Shown: piece after piece, positions 33,584 to 47,100 of the stretch
Position numbering within the stretch: the stretch's first letter is position 1
Layout of the letters: each line of letters starts with the position of its first letter
DNA from: Chamaelirium japonicum
Taxonomy: Eukaryota; Streptophyta; Magnoliopsida; Liliales; Melanthiaceae
DNA: 64,000 bases
Direction: 5' to 3'
Assembly (NCBI GenBank): GCA_947650365.1
Contig: CANTAL010000028.1
Span: 1,437,001 to 1,501,000 of the forward strand
The notes under the pieces: model-generated
Seen by the model: the letters and a program-made list of their open reading frames with translations, nothing else
What the model was told of the DNA's origin: nothing
Databases searched by the model: none
Position numbers and translations under genes: made by a program

Positions 33584-33968
33584 CTGCTCACCTACGGGAC
33601 GTCCCGCATTCTTATCTTACGGGACAAAAAAATTTGAGGGACCTAGAGGTTTCATAATTTGCTGATTTTTGGTGAGGAGGATCACCTTGTTATAGATAGG
33701 ACCCCCACCAAAAATCAGCAAATTACAAAACCTCTAGGTCCCTCAAATATGCTCTTCATTATCGACCATCCATTTTAACCGTTAAATTGAAGTGCATATT
33801 TGAGGGACCTAGAAGTTCTATAATTTGTTGATTTTTGGTGGGGGTTCTATCTATAACAAGGTGATCATCCTCACCAAAAATCAGCAAATTATGAAACCTC
33901 TAGCTCCCTCAAATTTTTTTGTCCCGCAAGATAAGAATGCGGGACGTCCTGTAGGTGAGCAGTTCTGT
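33579..33968. mobile_element. Type-B compound palindrome, 390 bp
   Basis: The outer arms start cagaactgctcacctacggg and pair over about 48 bp. Each half is itself an inverted repeat with gagggacctagaggtttc... and ...aaacctctaggtccctc arms around ggtgatcatcct-like centres. The middle holds gaccatccattttaaccgtt. It lies between (ta)n tracts and has no ORF. Confidence 0.85.
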
Positions 33969-33984
33969 ATATATATATATATAT

Positions 33985-34330
<346 letters not shown>

Positions 34331-34634
34331 TCATTTTTTTTATGGATGGTCAATCCACTCTACTTAGATCCAGATTTTAAAAAAAAATTCAAAAAAAAAC
34401 ATTTGAAAACAATCCGATCAATTGTCGACAAATTTAACGATAAAGTATAGCATGCAAAGGTTAATTTAAAAATGTTGTTTGGCATATTCTTTTTTTAATT
34501 TTTTTTTATGATCATTGTTAGGAGGGGTGTACCTACCTTGACCAACCCCTAACCCCGGTTAAGAAGTGTCATGTAGTGCCCAAATTGAAGGGAGGACTAG
34601 CGTGTTGGCTAGTCGGAAGGACCGTGTTCCATAT

Positions 34635-34637
<3 letters not shown>
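34331..34637. other. AT-rich spacer, nothing recognised
   Basis: Contains poly-A and poly-T runs. No ORF or paired ends were seen. Confidence 0.4.
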
Positions 34638-36612
<1,975 letters not shown>

Positions 36613-36649
36613 ATATATATACTAGTAATGCCCGTACCTGTCGGCACGC

Positions 36650-36905
36650 AAAAGATTTCGAGGGCAGGGGCAATATTTCGAGAAAAGTGACAATATTTAA
36701 AAGGTGGCTAAAATACTTTGAGGGAGGTAACAATATTTTGAGGGTGGAAACAAAATATTTCTAGTGCGACAACATTATTTCAAGAGGTGACAATATTTCC
36801 AGGGCGTTAGCAATATTTCGAAACACACAAAAGGCTTTGAGGGCGTTGCAAAATATTTTGAGAGCAGTGACAATATTTTGAAGACGGTGACAATATTTAA
36901 TTGCT
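36650..36905 (+). repeat. Short minisatellite, gacaatattttgagggc-like units
   Basis: About ten degenerate units of 20-30 bp with the core caatatttcgagggc or acaatattttgag. Confidence 0.65.
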
Positions 36906-37640
36906 AATGATGTAAAATTTAATTAAAATTTACTTACTTTTAGTGATGTATAATTACTTTATCATGGGATCACCTATTACTCGAGTATGATATGCATAAT
37001 ATCCAATCACAAACTGATTGTGGGTCATAACAACTCCATTTTTTTTTCCATTGTATCTCACATTTAGTTGTCATAAATGAACTAACATGTTCTTCGATGG
37101 ATCTTATTCCGTGGTGTTGTTGACAAACAAATGTAATTACTATCTTTTAGGCTCTGATTAAGATGAAAGCCAAAACTCAAAATCAAATGGCAAACACATA
37201 AATTTTTTTTGTACAACAGCAAATAAAGAATCACTAAAGTCCACATGCAGCATGTTTGATATAGTGAAAAAGAAACAAATTTTTTGATACAATAACAAAC
37301 AAACAACCTTAGCAAAAGTGAGTTGATCAAAAGGCTGTAACATAGTTACTTTCAATATAAAATATCATGGAAGTCTATGATAAACCCACATATCTCAAAA
37401 AACTCACTATAAAAAAAAGCCTCGTTCTATGAAGGGGGTGGAGAGAATGGTGATGTCACCAATGTGATGGTTTATATGTGCAAGTAATTCCCCTCTTCTT
37501 GTGCTTTGCATGGTAAGGTCATCATCTTTGAAGCAATGGAATTTCCCTGGATCACATACGATAATCTTCCGATCAACAGCATTAGAAGAAAATGTTCCAA
37601 ATCATAGAATAAAATGTTTTGGGATTGTATTAATTTCACT
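36906..37640. other. AT-rich, no gene recognised
   Basis: Short ORFs on the minus strand are Leu/Phe-rich and look compositional. Nothing else is supported. Confidence 0.4.
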
Positions 37641-38525
37641 GGTTAGGGCTGACCCAATATTGAAACGGATTTGCATTTTTAAATTTGTTCCAATACCCGA
37701 CCAACCTGACCAACATGGGCATCAGATTTTGAAATCCGATTTGAAATAAGATAAAGATCGTTGAGAGAAAAAAAATCTGAAGAAGTGTGTATATGCTGAT
37801 GATCAGACTCGATGAAAAAAACTGATTTTTGTCAATTTAAAAATCCGATTCAAAATTCAGTTTGCAAAATCGAACAAAAATCTGAAGAAGTGTGCATATG
37901 CTGATTATCAGACTCAACATGGGCATCAGAAGTTTGCAAAAATTTGATACAATACTCGACTAACCTGGGTATTTTTAAATTTGATCCAATACCCGACCAA
38001 CATGGGCATCAAATTATGAAATCCGATTTGAAATAAGATAAAGACTGTTGAGAGAACAAAAATCCAAATTTTTAAACGAATTTGTATTTTTAAATTTGAT
38101 CCAATACCCGACCAACCCGACCAACATGGGCATCAGATTTTGAAATCCGATTTGAAATAAGATAAAGACTGTTGAGAGAAAAAAAAATCCGAAGAAGTGT
38201 GTATATGCTGATGATCAGACTCGATGAAAAAAAAACTAATTTTTGTCAATTTAAAAATCCAATTCAAAATTTAGTTTGCAAAATCGAACAAAAATCCGAA
38301 GAAGTGTGCATATGCTGATGATCCATCATGATCGGACTCAACATGGGATCCAATACCTGACCAACATGGGCATCAGATTTTGAAATCCCATTTCAAATAA
38401 GATAAAGATTGTTGAGAGAACAAAAATCCGAAGAAGTGTGCATATGCTGATGATCAGACTCAATGAAATTTTTGAAATCTGTTTTTTGCCAATTTAAAAA
38501 TCTGATTCAAAATTCAGTTTGCAAA
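37640..38525 (+). repeat. Mosaic direct repeats, four to five copies
   Basis: Modules recur in changing combinations: ttccaatacccgaccaac-like near 37690, 37985, 38098 and 38348; gaaataagataaagactgtt-like near 37742, 38030, 38155 and 38393; gaagaagtgtgtatatgctg-like near 37780, 37884, 38191, 38299 and 38430. Spacing varies from about 100 to 300 bp. Confidence 0.7.
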
Positions 38526-39384
38526 ATCACAGAGAGAGAGAACCTTCCGGCGAGATCAAAGCCACCTGCGACAATACAAACCACAACCCACATGCAACAA
38601 CGCAAATCACAACCCAAACCATTACTTTCACTATAGGAGAAATCCGGCGAGATCGAAGCCTTCAGCATCTCCTCACCTCCGACGGTGATGGTGAGGATGG
38701 CGGCTAAGACGGTATTCTTCTGCAGCTTGTGGATCAGCTCCGTCCAGGCCCCGAGGAAGAAGGCGAGGAGGGCTGTCGAGGCTGTGATCTCTTCGGGGGA
38801 GAGGAGCTCGGTGGTACAGCAGGGCTCGTCGGTCAGATCCAGCGAGATCTGAGATCAGATCTCGAGGTCTAGGCTTGAGGTCGGATCTTAGGAAGGTGCG
38901 ACTACGGATCTGAGATGAAGCTGCCGAAGATGAGATCAGATCGGAGACGGATCTGAGATTGAATCAGATCAAGGCCAGGTCTGGACTTGAGAGCTCGATA
39001 GAGATATGTTGCGGATCTCGCTAGGGTTTGTATGGATTCTCCCTCCCGATCTGAGGTTGTGCTCGACTTTCAATCTCTCTCCCTCTGCCTTCTCCCTCTC
39101 AATCGGCGGCCGATCGCCACCACTCTGATGTCCACAGGGCTGGGCCAAGGCAGATCCGTGCGCAGGGACTCCGGCAAAGAGGATTGGGTCGGGCCGAAAG
39201 ATCGGTGCCGTGAGAGGGGGCGATCGCACTAAGTTTCCATTTGGGGACAGAGGAGCGCGCGCGAGAGAGAGTGTATCTCGGGGAAAATTTTCAGCACATG
39301 ATGTCTCTCTCTTGATCGATTTGTGAATCGAACGGCTGACAGTGGTTTAAAATTATGCCTTATGTGTGTGAAACGGATGGCAAC
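38526..39384. other. GC-richer unexplained segment, possible 5' end of a minus-strand gene
   Basis: On the minus strand the order is a ctctctc-rich leader (near 39260), aaaccctagcgagatccgca (near 39025), then a stretch near 38750-38800 that translates openly with a hydrophobic segment (STALLAFFLGAWTELIHK) and a possible donor (ggaggtgagg near 38680). I do not recognise the protein, and no start codon is convincing. It abuts the Tat insertion. Confidence 0.25.
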
Positions 39385-40606
39385 TGTGGGGGGTTTTTAG
39401 TCGAACCGGGCGGTTCGGGTGGCGAGCACAATCTAACAAGCCGAATACAAAGATAGACGGTAGTTACGTGGAAAAACCCCTTCGCAACGTCGAAGGGGAA
39501 AAAACCACGGGTGGGGTGAGAATGCACTAAAACAGCTCCTTCGTTTACAATCTCTCACCTTGACCCCAATTACAATCCTCGAGGACCGGTCTCCCAAACT
39601 ACCGACCTCTGCAATTTCACTCTGACTACTGACCGCTGCAGACAACGTCTATCTGCAGGTCGCTGCAAACAGTGTCTGGCTGCTGACCGACCGACCTCCG
39701 CAGACAGTTTCTGGTTACTGACCGACCGACCTCCGCGGACAGCTTCTGGGTGCAGACCGACCGATCTCCGCAGCTCCGCAAACTCCGGGACGAAACGGGC
39801 AGTGTCTCCTCCAGAATTCTTCCTCCTCTTGCTGAAGGGGTAGGTCCCCTTTTATAGTGGCAGGGTGACGGTTACACTCCGCGAAAATCGGGCGAGTGAC
39901 GTGTCCCCGCGATGAGCTCAACCGCTGCGATGACGTGGCGCGCGGTTGACACCTGGTCACGTTGGGCCGGAAATCGCGGAGCGTCGTCAGCACCGCGAGA
40001 TTTCCGGGCTTGGCTGTTGCTTCATACTTCGGCTCGTTGCATGTCCCATCGAGAGAGAGAGAGAGAGGTTGTTGCCTGGCCGACCTCCTTTTGTCTGGAT
40101 ACACGCCGACCGAGAGCCGCAGGGGGGGGGGTGTTGCCTCCCCCCTGGATACATGCCGACCGACCCCTCCCTTCTCTGGGTACATGCCGACCAAAAGGGG
40201 GGGGGTGCTGTTTCCTTGTGGACCAACCGGCCGACCCCCCCCTCTCTCTGGCTACATGCCGACCCAGGGGGGGGGGGTGTGCTCCCTTTGGTGACCGGCC
40301 GACCCCCCCCTCTCTCTGGCTACATGCCGACCCAGGGGGGGGGGGTGTGCTCCCTTTGGTGACCGGCTGACCCCCCCTCTCTCTGGCTACATGCCGACCC
40401 AGGGGGGGGGTGTGCTCCCTTTGGTGACCGGCCGACCCCTCCTCCCCTCTCTGGCTACATGCCGACCAAAAGGGGGGGGGGGTGTGCTTCCCTTGGTGAC
40501 CGGCCGACCCCCCCCCTCCCCTCTCTGGCTACATACCGACCCAAGGGGGGGGTGTGCTTCCCTTGGTGACCGACCGACCATCTCTAAAAAAGGAGTGGTA
40601 CGCACA
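39385..40606 (-). repeat. 3' LTR of Tat element 2
   Basis: It is 1222 bp with TG/CA ends, a TATA box at 39849-39856, fewer 36-bp repeats than element 1, and G-run repeats at 40120-40555. Compared with the visible 372 bp of the 5' LTR (63629-64000), I count about five substitutions. Confidence 0.9.
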
Positions 40607-40618
40607 ATACCCCCTCCT
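40607..40618 (-). other. Polypurine tract of Tat element 2
   Basis: The minus strand reads aggagggggtat against the LTR start, identical to element 1. Confidence 0.85.
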
Positions 40619-40806
40619 AACCGGACGGTCTTCGGTCCCGCCCGGTCAGGATGATTTGCCTCGATTTGTGTGCCCGCCTCAGTTCGGGGCTGTTGCAACT
40701 CAAAAACAGCTGTCTAGAGTTTCTTCTGATTTTTCGCCATATGGCGTCGCCGGGCGCCGTCACCTCGCCTTCTCGAAATTCGAACCCATCCATCTCCAAC
40801 TTCGTC

Positions 40807-40814
40807 TATAAATA
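40807..40814 (+). promoter_or_regulatory. TATA box of the opposite-strand gene, element 2
   Basis: tataaata in the same context as 1746-1753. Confidence 0.6.
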
Positions 40815-40884
40815 GGAGTCAGATGGTTCGTTTCTCTCCTCTGCTTCAGATCTTTCCTCTGCGGCTGAAGGTTCATTTGGGAGG

Positions 40885-41060
40885 AGTTTCGCCTGAATAC
40901 ACGTCGAAGTCCTGCGTGTCGGCTCGTTTGGATACACGTCGAGGACCTGCGTGTCAACTCGTTTGTATACACGTCGAGTGCCTGCGCGTCAGCTCCTTTG
41001 GATACACGTCGAGTGCCTGCGCGTCAGCTCGTTTGGATACACGTCGAAGACCTGCGGCGA
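40885..41060 (+). repeat. Leader repeats before the opposite-strand ORF, element 2
   Basis: Five units of about 36 bp with the core gatacacgtcgaggacctgc, matching 1827-2006. Confidence 0.8.
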
Positions 41061-41062
41061 AG

Positions 41063-43134
41063 ATGTCTTTCACCTGGTTCACAGTGCCGAACAAGTTCCC
41101 TCTGATGGAGGATGTCCGGGCAGCATACGGTATTCCAGACGAGATTTTGCTTTCTTTCGCTACCGATCCTCTGGACTCGTCAGACGACGACCACACCGTC
41201 GTCACGCTCGGTCAGCTTCGCTGCGGCATGCGGCTTCCCCTGGCGAGCTTCTCTGGTCGTCTATTGGAGCGGATGAGCGTGTCTCCTGGCCAGCTAGCTG
41301 GCAACGGCTGGAGGATCCTCCGCTGTATGGAAGAGTTAGAGGTGCGGGCGGGGCAGCAGCTTTGCGTCGCGTACCTGCTGAAGAAGTATTTCCTCAAAGA
41401 CTACAAGGTGACGCCTGGCAGCATCTTCTCGTACTTCAGCCTGTAGGCGCGTGCAGGCAGCAGCCCTCCTATTGGGGGTTTAGCTGATTCAGTGAGGACT
41501 TGGAAAGAATGCCCCATTGTGGTTGGGGGACCTTGGAGGGGTGGCTTCAACGTTCCCAGTCGCCTCTCCCAACTCGCCGCGACCATTGAGGAGTACTACC
41601 CCTCCAGGCAGCTTCAGTGCCCCGGAGCTGTTGAAGAGGAGTTGGACCAACTCATCAAGCAGGTGACGAACAATGACGACGACTGGCGGCAGCTGTTTCC
41701 GAAGCTACCGGTCGTCAGGTCCTACAGCTCCACTTCAAAGAAAGGCAAACAACGTGCGGCGTCCGGTAGGGGAGAAGAGCCCATTACTTACTCTTCTGAG
41801 CTTCCTGACAGGTACGTCAGCTCCGTCAGACGCTTCAATCCAAACACCGCTACATCTAAACTCTGCGTGGTCTTCAGGCGGCGCGTGAAGTCGACTAAAG
41901 CTGCAGGCGAGAGCAGCCGACCGGGCGTACGCAACGTAGCTGCACCGACTGGGAAATCAAGGAGGCGAGCTTTGCTAACTGAGTCTTCCAGCGACGAAGA
42001 GGCTGAACGCGCTCTTCTCGCTCGCTCCGCGCGACGTGCCGCTGCCGACGACCTTCGCTCCCTCCCCGACGACTGGGTAGAGGACGTGCCGTCGACGGGT
42101 AAACAGTATGTGGAGGTAGAGGAATCGGAGAGGTGCTCCGGTCATAGTCTCTCTCCTTCCCTCGGGCGAGATGAGCGAGCCAGGCCATCTGGCTCGGCTG
42201 GGTCGCGTGGGCGAGCTTCACCCCGCAATCCCCCTGCTGCACCTACCGTTGCACCACCTGCTGCTCCTGCTGCCAGAAAGCTTAATCGCGCTGAGGTCCG
42301 GGAGTTCATGCCTTCACCATCCTCCTCTGCTTCTGGGGGCGCCGCCAGGCCCCCTCCTCATTCTCCCCTCGGGGCCACTGAAGCTACGTTCCACCGCCGT
42401 TCCCCCGGGGCTGCTGAAGATTGCGGGGAAGAAGATGATTGTGTGGGTAGTCCTGGATGGGAGCGTCAGCTCGACGAGTTTCATGAGGTAAGTCTAAGTC
42501 GTTAACTAGTTGACTGCTCGTCGACGACGCACGTGACTACACGTCGACGATATGTGTAACTTCACGTAGTAGTAACTTCTCCCATTAACTCTATAATACA
42601 TGTTGTTTCCTTCTTTGTCAGGCGGGCTGTCGACTTGTTGAAGGGGGCATGCAAAGGATGACGTGGCTTAAGGTCTCCCTTCAGGCTTCTCGGCAGGAGT
42701 CGAGGGAGCTACGTGCTCAGCAGGTGGAAGCTCGACGGGTTCACGCCGAAGAGCTTGCTGCAGTCCAGGCTCAGCTCGAAGCCGCGCTGGAGAACGCTTC
42801 TGATTCTTTCGGGCTCCAAGAAGCGTTGGATTCTGCTAAGGTGGAAAATGACGAGCTGTGGACGAAGTTCAGGAGGCAGGCGGCTACGATCAGGGAGCAG
42901 CGTGCCGAGGCCGATGCCGCCCGAGTCGCTTACGAGGCCGAACTTGCCGCGTTGAAGGCTTCCCTTGACCAGGCCAACGCCTCCCTTGGCCAGGCCGAAA
43001 CAGCGCATAAGGCTGCGCTTGACAGGCAGCACGCTGAAAACACCGCGAACTGCAAGTCGCTTCTTGCGGAGCAGGCGGCGGAATGGCGCAAGAAGGTCGC
43101 GAAGCTGCGCGGCAAGCTCCCATCGGGATCGTAG
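41063..43134 (+). pseudogene. Two-exon opposite-strand ORF of Tat element 2, one stop
   Basis: Exon 1 is 41063-42487 (475 codons) and exon 2 is 42622-43134 (170 codons plus stop). Both are in phase 0 across a GT-AG intron of 134 bp (gtaagt...tttgtcag). The frame is open except for one TAG at 41444-41446, where element 1 has CAG. Exon 1 has a globular N-terminal domain of about 190 residues (FPLMEDVRAAYGIPDEI, LRCGMRLPLASF, NGWRILRCMEEL). A basic Ser/Arg region and a Pro/Ala-rich linker (about residues 390-450) follow. Exon 2 is a strong heptad coiled coil (SRELRAQQVEARRVHAEELA onward). The shared splice junctions argue for real expression at least in the past. The function is unknown, and the reading as an accessory protein is inference. 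Confidence 0.78.
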
Positions 43135-43329
43135 AAAGCTGGGGGCGACGCTTGACCGATCTTACTTGCTGCCTTTCTTTGTTTCGTGATGTAATAAAAC
43201 AAAACACTTGTTTGTATTGGGATATCTTGATACTTCATCTGAATGCTATGATCATTGTCTTTTTCATCATTTTTACATCTTAAGTTCATGTCGATGTCTC
43301 ACTATTAAAACTCAGGTTTTGTGTCTTGA

Positions 43330-43455
43330 CTATACGTCGACGACGCGCGCAACTACACGTCGACGGCGTGTCATTAAAAATCCGGTTCTCACGTTTTGAT
43401 TACACGTCGATGACATGCGTAACCACACGCCGACGACATGCGTAGCTACACGTCG
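43330..43455 (+). repeat. tacacgtcgacg-type repeats after the opposite-strand gene, element 2
   Basis: Several actacacgtcgacggcg- or accacacgccgacgacatg-like units, fewer and more diverged than at 4205-4362. Related units also occupy part of the intron (about 42515-42570). Confidence 0.7.
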
Positions 43456-44033
43456 CTCGGTCGTTGCCCCGCGGGTTTTGCCAACCGATTTTTCCAAGTG
43501 TTCACCGGCCGGTCTCGCCCTTCGCAGGGACCTGTCGACCGGTCGGCCAAGTGGTAAAACTCATTCGGAGTATCACGTACCACTGGACTTAGGCTGGTTG
43601 TCCGGTCGTACCCTAACAGAGTCTGTCGACCGATCTTTCCAGTTGTTCACTGGCCGGTCTCGCCCTTCGCAGGGACCTGTTGACCGGTCGGCCAAGTGGT
43701 AGAACTCGCTCGGAGTGTTATGTACCACTTGGTTTAGACTGGTTGACCGGTCGTACCCTGACAGGGTCTGTCGACCGATCTTTCCAGTTGTTCACCGGCC
43801 GGTCTCGCCCTTCGTAGGGACCTGTCGACCGGTCGGCCAAGTGGTAGAACTCGCTCGGAGTGTTATGTACCACTTGGTTTGGGCTGGTTGATCGGTCGTA
43901 CCCCGACAGGGTCTGTCGACCGATCTTTCCAGTTGTTCACCGGCCGGTCTCGTCCTTCGCGGGGACCTATCGACCGGTCGGCCAAATGGTAGAACTCGCT
44001 CGGAGTGTTATGTACCACTTGGTTTGGGTTGCC
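43453..44033 (-). repeat. Four tandem 145-bp repeats, element 2
   Basis: Unit marks fall near 43598, 43743 and 43888, exactly 145 bp apart, with the same gaccggtc palindromes as 4413-4993. Confidence 0.9.
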
Positions 44034-44134
44034 TCGGTTAACCATTATTCACTCACATGAACAAAAACATTGAGCAAGTGCATTTTTATTGAATAGATTC
44101 AGAGTTACAGAGCGGTTACATGCATCTTGCCCAT

Positions 44135-47100
44135 TTAACTACCCTGATAGAACTTGCGCAGATTGGCTGCATTCCATGGTCTTACCAGCGCGTCGCCGTC
44201 TTGAGTCTTCAGACGGTAGGCTCCGTTTTTCCCCATACCATCGATGATGTATGATCCTTCCCAAGTAGCTCCCAGCTTGCCACTTCCCAGCTCCTTGGTA
44301 TTGTCAAAGACCTTCCGTATAACTAGGTCCCCTTGCTTGAATACTCGCCTTCTGACTTTGCGATCATATGCCCTCTTGATGGCCTGATGGTAGTTAGCTA
44401 GGCGCGCCCTCGCTCTTTCCCTCTTCTCTTCCAGCAAGTCCAGGCCATCAAGCAGGAGTTCGTCATTCAGCTTCGGGTCGGCAGCTACGACCATTCTCTG
44501 TGTCGGGACCAGGGTCTCCGTTGGTAGGACTGCTTCAGAGCCGTAGGTAAGACTGAATGGGGACTCTCCCGTCGGTCGCTTCGGTGTCGTCCAATATGCC
44601 CATAAAACTCCGGGTAGAGCTTCTTCCCATAATCCCTTCTTCTGCTCCAGCTTCTTCTTCAGTATGTCGAGAATGGCACGATTCGTCGACTCTGCCTGCC
44701 CGTTGCTCTGGGGGTACCGCGGTGTAGAGAAGAATAATTTGATGTTGTTACTGGCGCAGAACTTCTTGATTGACTCCGCGTCGAACTGTCGCCCGTTGTC
44801 TGCAACGAAAGCCCGCGGCAGTCCAAATCGGCAGATGATGCTGCTCCATAGGAACTTTCCTACTTGAACTTTCCCGATCTTCAGCAACGGGATTGCCTCC
44901 ACCCACTTGGTGAAGTAGTCGGTGGCGACGAGGAGGAACTTCCTCCGGTTGGGCGACGTCGGGAAGGGGCCCAAGATATCCAACCCCCACTGTTGGAAGG
45001 GCCAAGGGCTGGATACTGGGTGCAGCTCTTCTGCGGGTTGATGTATGGAGGGGGCATGCTTTTGACATTGCAAGCATCTTTTCGCATATCCCCCCGCATC
45101 CGCTTCCATGGTGGGCCAATAGTAGCCCTGCAACTTTATCTTCCGCGCCAGGGCTCTTCCTCCGGAATGGTTCCCGCACCCCCCTTCATGTACCTCTTTC
45201 ATGATTTCTACCGCTTGTTCCTTCGTAAGGCACTTGAGGTACGGTCCGCCAAACGAACGCTTGTATAGCTCGTCGTCGATGAGGGTGTATCTTGGAGCGT
45301 GCGCCTTGGTTCTTCGGGCCTCATCGACGTCCTCCGGTAGTATCCCATCGAGTAGGTACTTCTTCATGTAGCCTATCCAATCCGCTCCGACCGCAATAGT
45401 ATGGGCCGTCTCAATGGCTTGTGTCCTCCTCGTCAGGCAACTATCTTCTGCGGGACCGACTGTTCGTGGGTCAGCTTGCACCTCGATGAAGACCCGCTTC
45501 TCTCTGTCTTCTCCGAGTACCGATGCTAGATTAGCAAGGGCATCCGCCTGCTTGTTTTCCGCTCTGGGGAACTGGTGGAAGCTTATGTCTTCGAACTTGG
45601 CGATCAACTCCCGAGCAAGCTTCAGGTAGGCTTGCATCCTTGCGTCGCGGGCTTCATACCTACCGGTAATCTGATTGATTACCAGTTGGGAGTCACCGTA
45701 GACCTGCAGGCTGGTCACCCCCAGCGCTGTCGCCATCTCCAGTCCTGTCAGCATCGCCTCGTACTCCGCTTCGTTATTCATCGTTGGGAAAAGTAGCCGC
45801 ACTGATTTTTCGAGCTTCGTGTGGTCGGGGGTTACTAGGACTACCCCCACACCACTCCCGACTGCGCACGACGAGCCATCCACGAACAATCTCCAGCCCT
45901 GCTCTTCGTCTTCCTGTCCTGCTGCCGCACCGACTCCCACGGGTCGACCGGCAGCTACCGACAGGTCTTCTAACATCCCTGGCACCGGTGCAGAGTCTTC
46001 TGCCGGGAAATCGCTGAGGAAGTCCGCAAGTGCTTGGCCCTTGACTGCTTTCCGAGGCACGTACCGAGGACCAAACTCTTGCAGCTCTGCGGCCCACTTG
46101 CTCAGCCGACCTGCCCGAGTAGAGTTATCTAGTACTTCCTTCAGGGGGTGCTCGGTGATGACCTCGATGGGATGGGCGACGAAGTACGGGCGAAGTCTCC
46201 TTGACACGTACACTAGAGCTAGAGCCACTTGTTCGATCCTCGCGTACCTCGTCTCAGCTGACGTCATGATGCGACTGACGTAGTAGACAGGCCTCTCTGC
46301 TCCTTCACATTCGCATATCAGTACAGCGCTGATTGCTGCCTCTGATACCGAAAGATACACCCCCAGCGTTGCACCTGGCTGAGGGGCCGTCAGGATAGGG
46401 GGTCGGCCAAGATACGCCTTCAGTTCCTGAAACGCTTCTTCACAGCGTTGATCCCAGTTGAAAGGTGCGAGCTTACTCAGCCTCTCAAACAGGGGCCGAC
46501 ACCGGTCTGAGGACTTGGAAATGAAGCGATTGAGGGCGTTGATCCGTCCGGTCAACTTCTGGACTTCCTTTCGTGACCTGGGCGACGGCATCTCCTCCAA
46601 AGCACGGATCTGCTCCGGGTTGGCTTCGATCCCCCGTCGGGTGACCAAGTATCCCAGGAATTTTCCCGACGTCACGCCGAAGGCACACTTGGCCGGGTTC
46701 AACTTCATGCTGTACCTCCGCAGGGTTGCGAAGGTTTCCTCAAGGTCTTGCATATGCGCCTCCTCCGCCTGGCTCTTCACAAGCAAGTCGTCGATGTAGA
46801 CTTCCACGTTCCTTCCGATTTGGTCGACGAACATCTTGTTCACCAGCCTCTGGTACATTGCTCCCGCGTTCTTCAGCCCGAAAGGCATCATCTTGTAGCA
46901 GAAGAGCCCTCGACCCGTAACGAAGGTCGTGTGCTCCTGGTCTTCCGGCTTCATGGGGATCTGGTGATAGCCCAAGTAGCCGTCCATGAACGAGAGCCTC
47001 TCGTGTCCCGCCGTGGAATCCACCAGGGTATCGATGCGTGGTAGCGGGTAGCTGTCCTTTGGGCACGCCTGGTTAAGATTCGTGAAGTCGATGCAGACCC

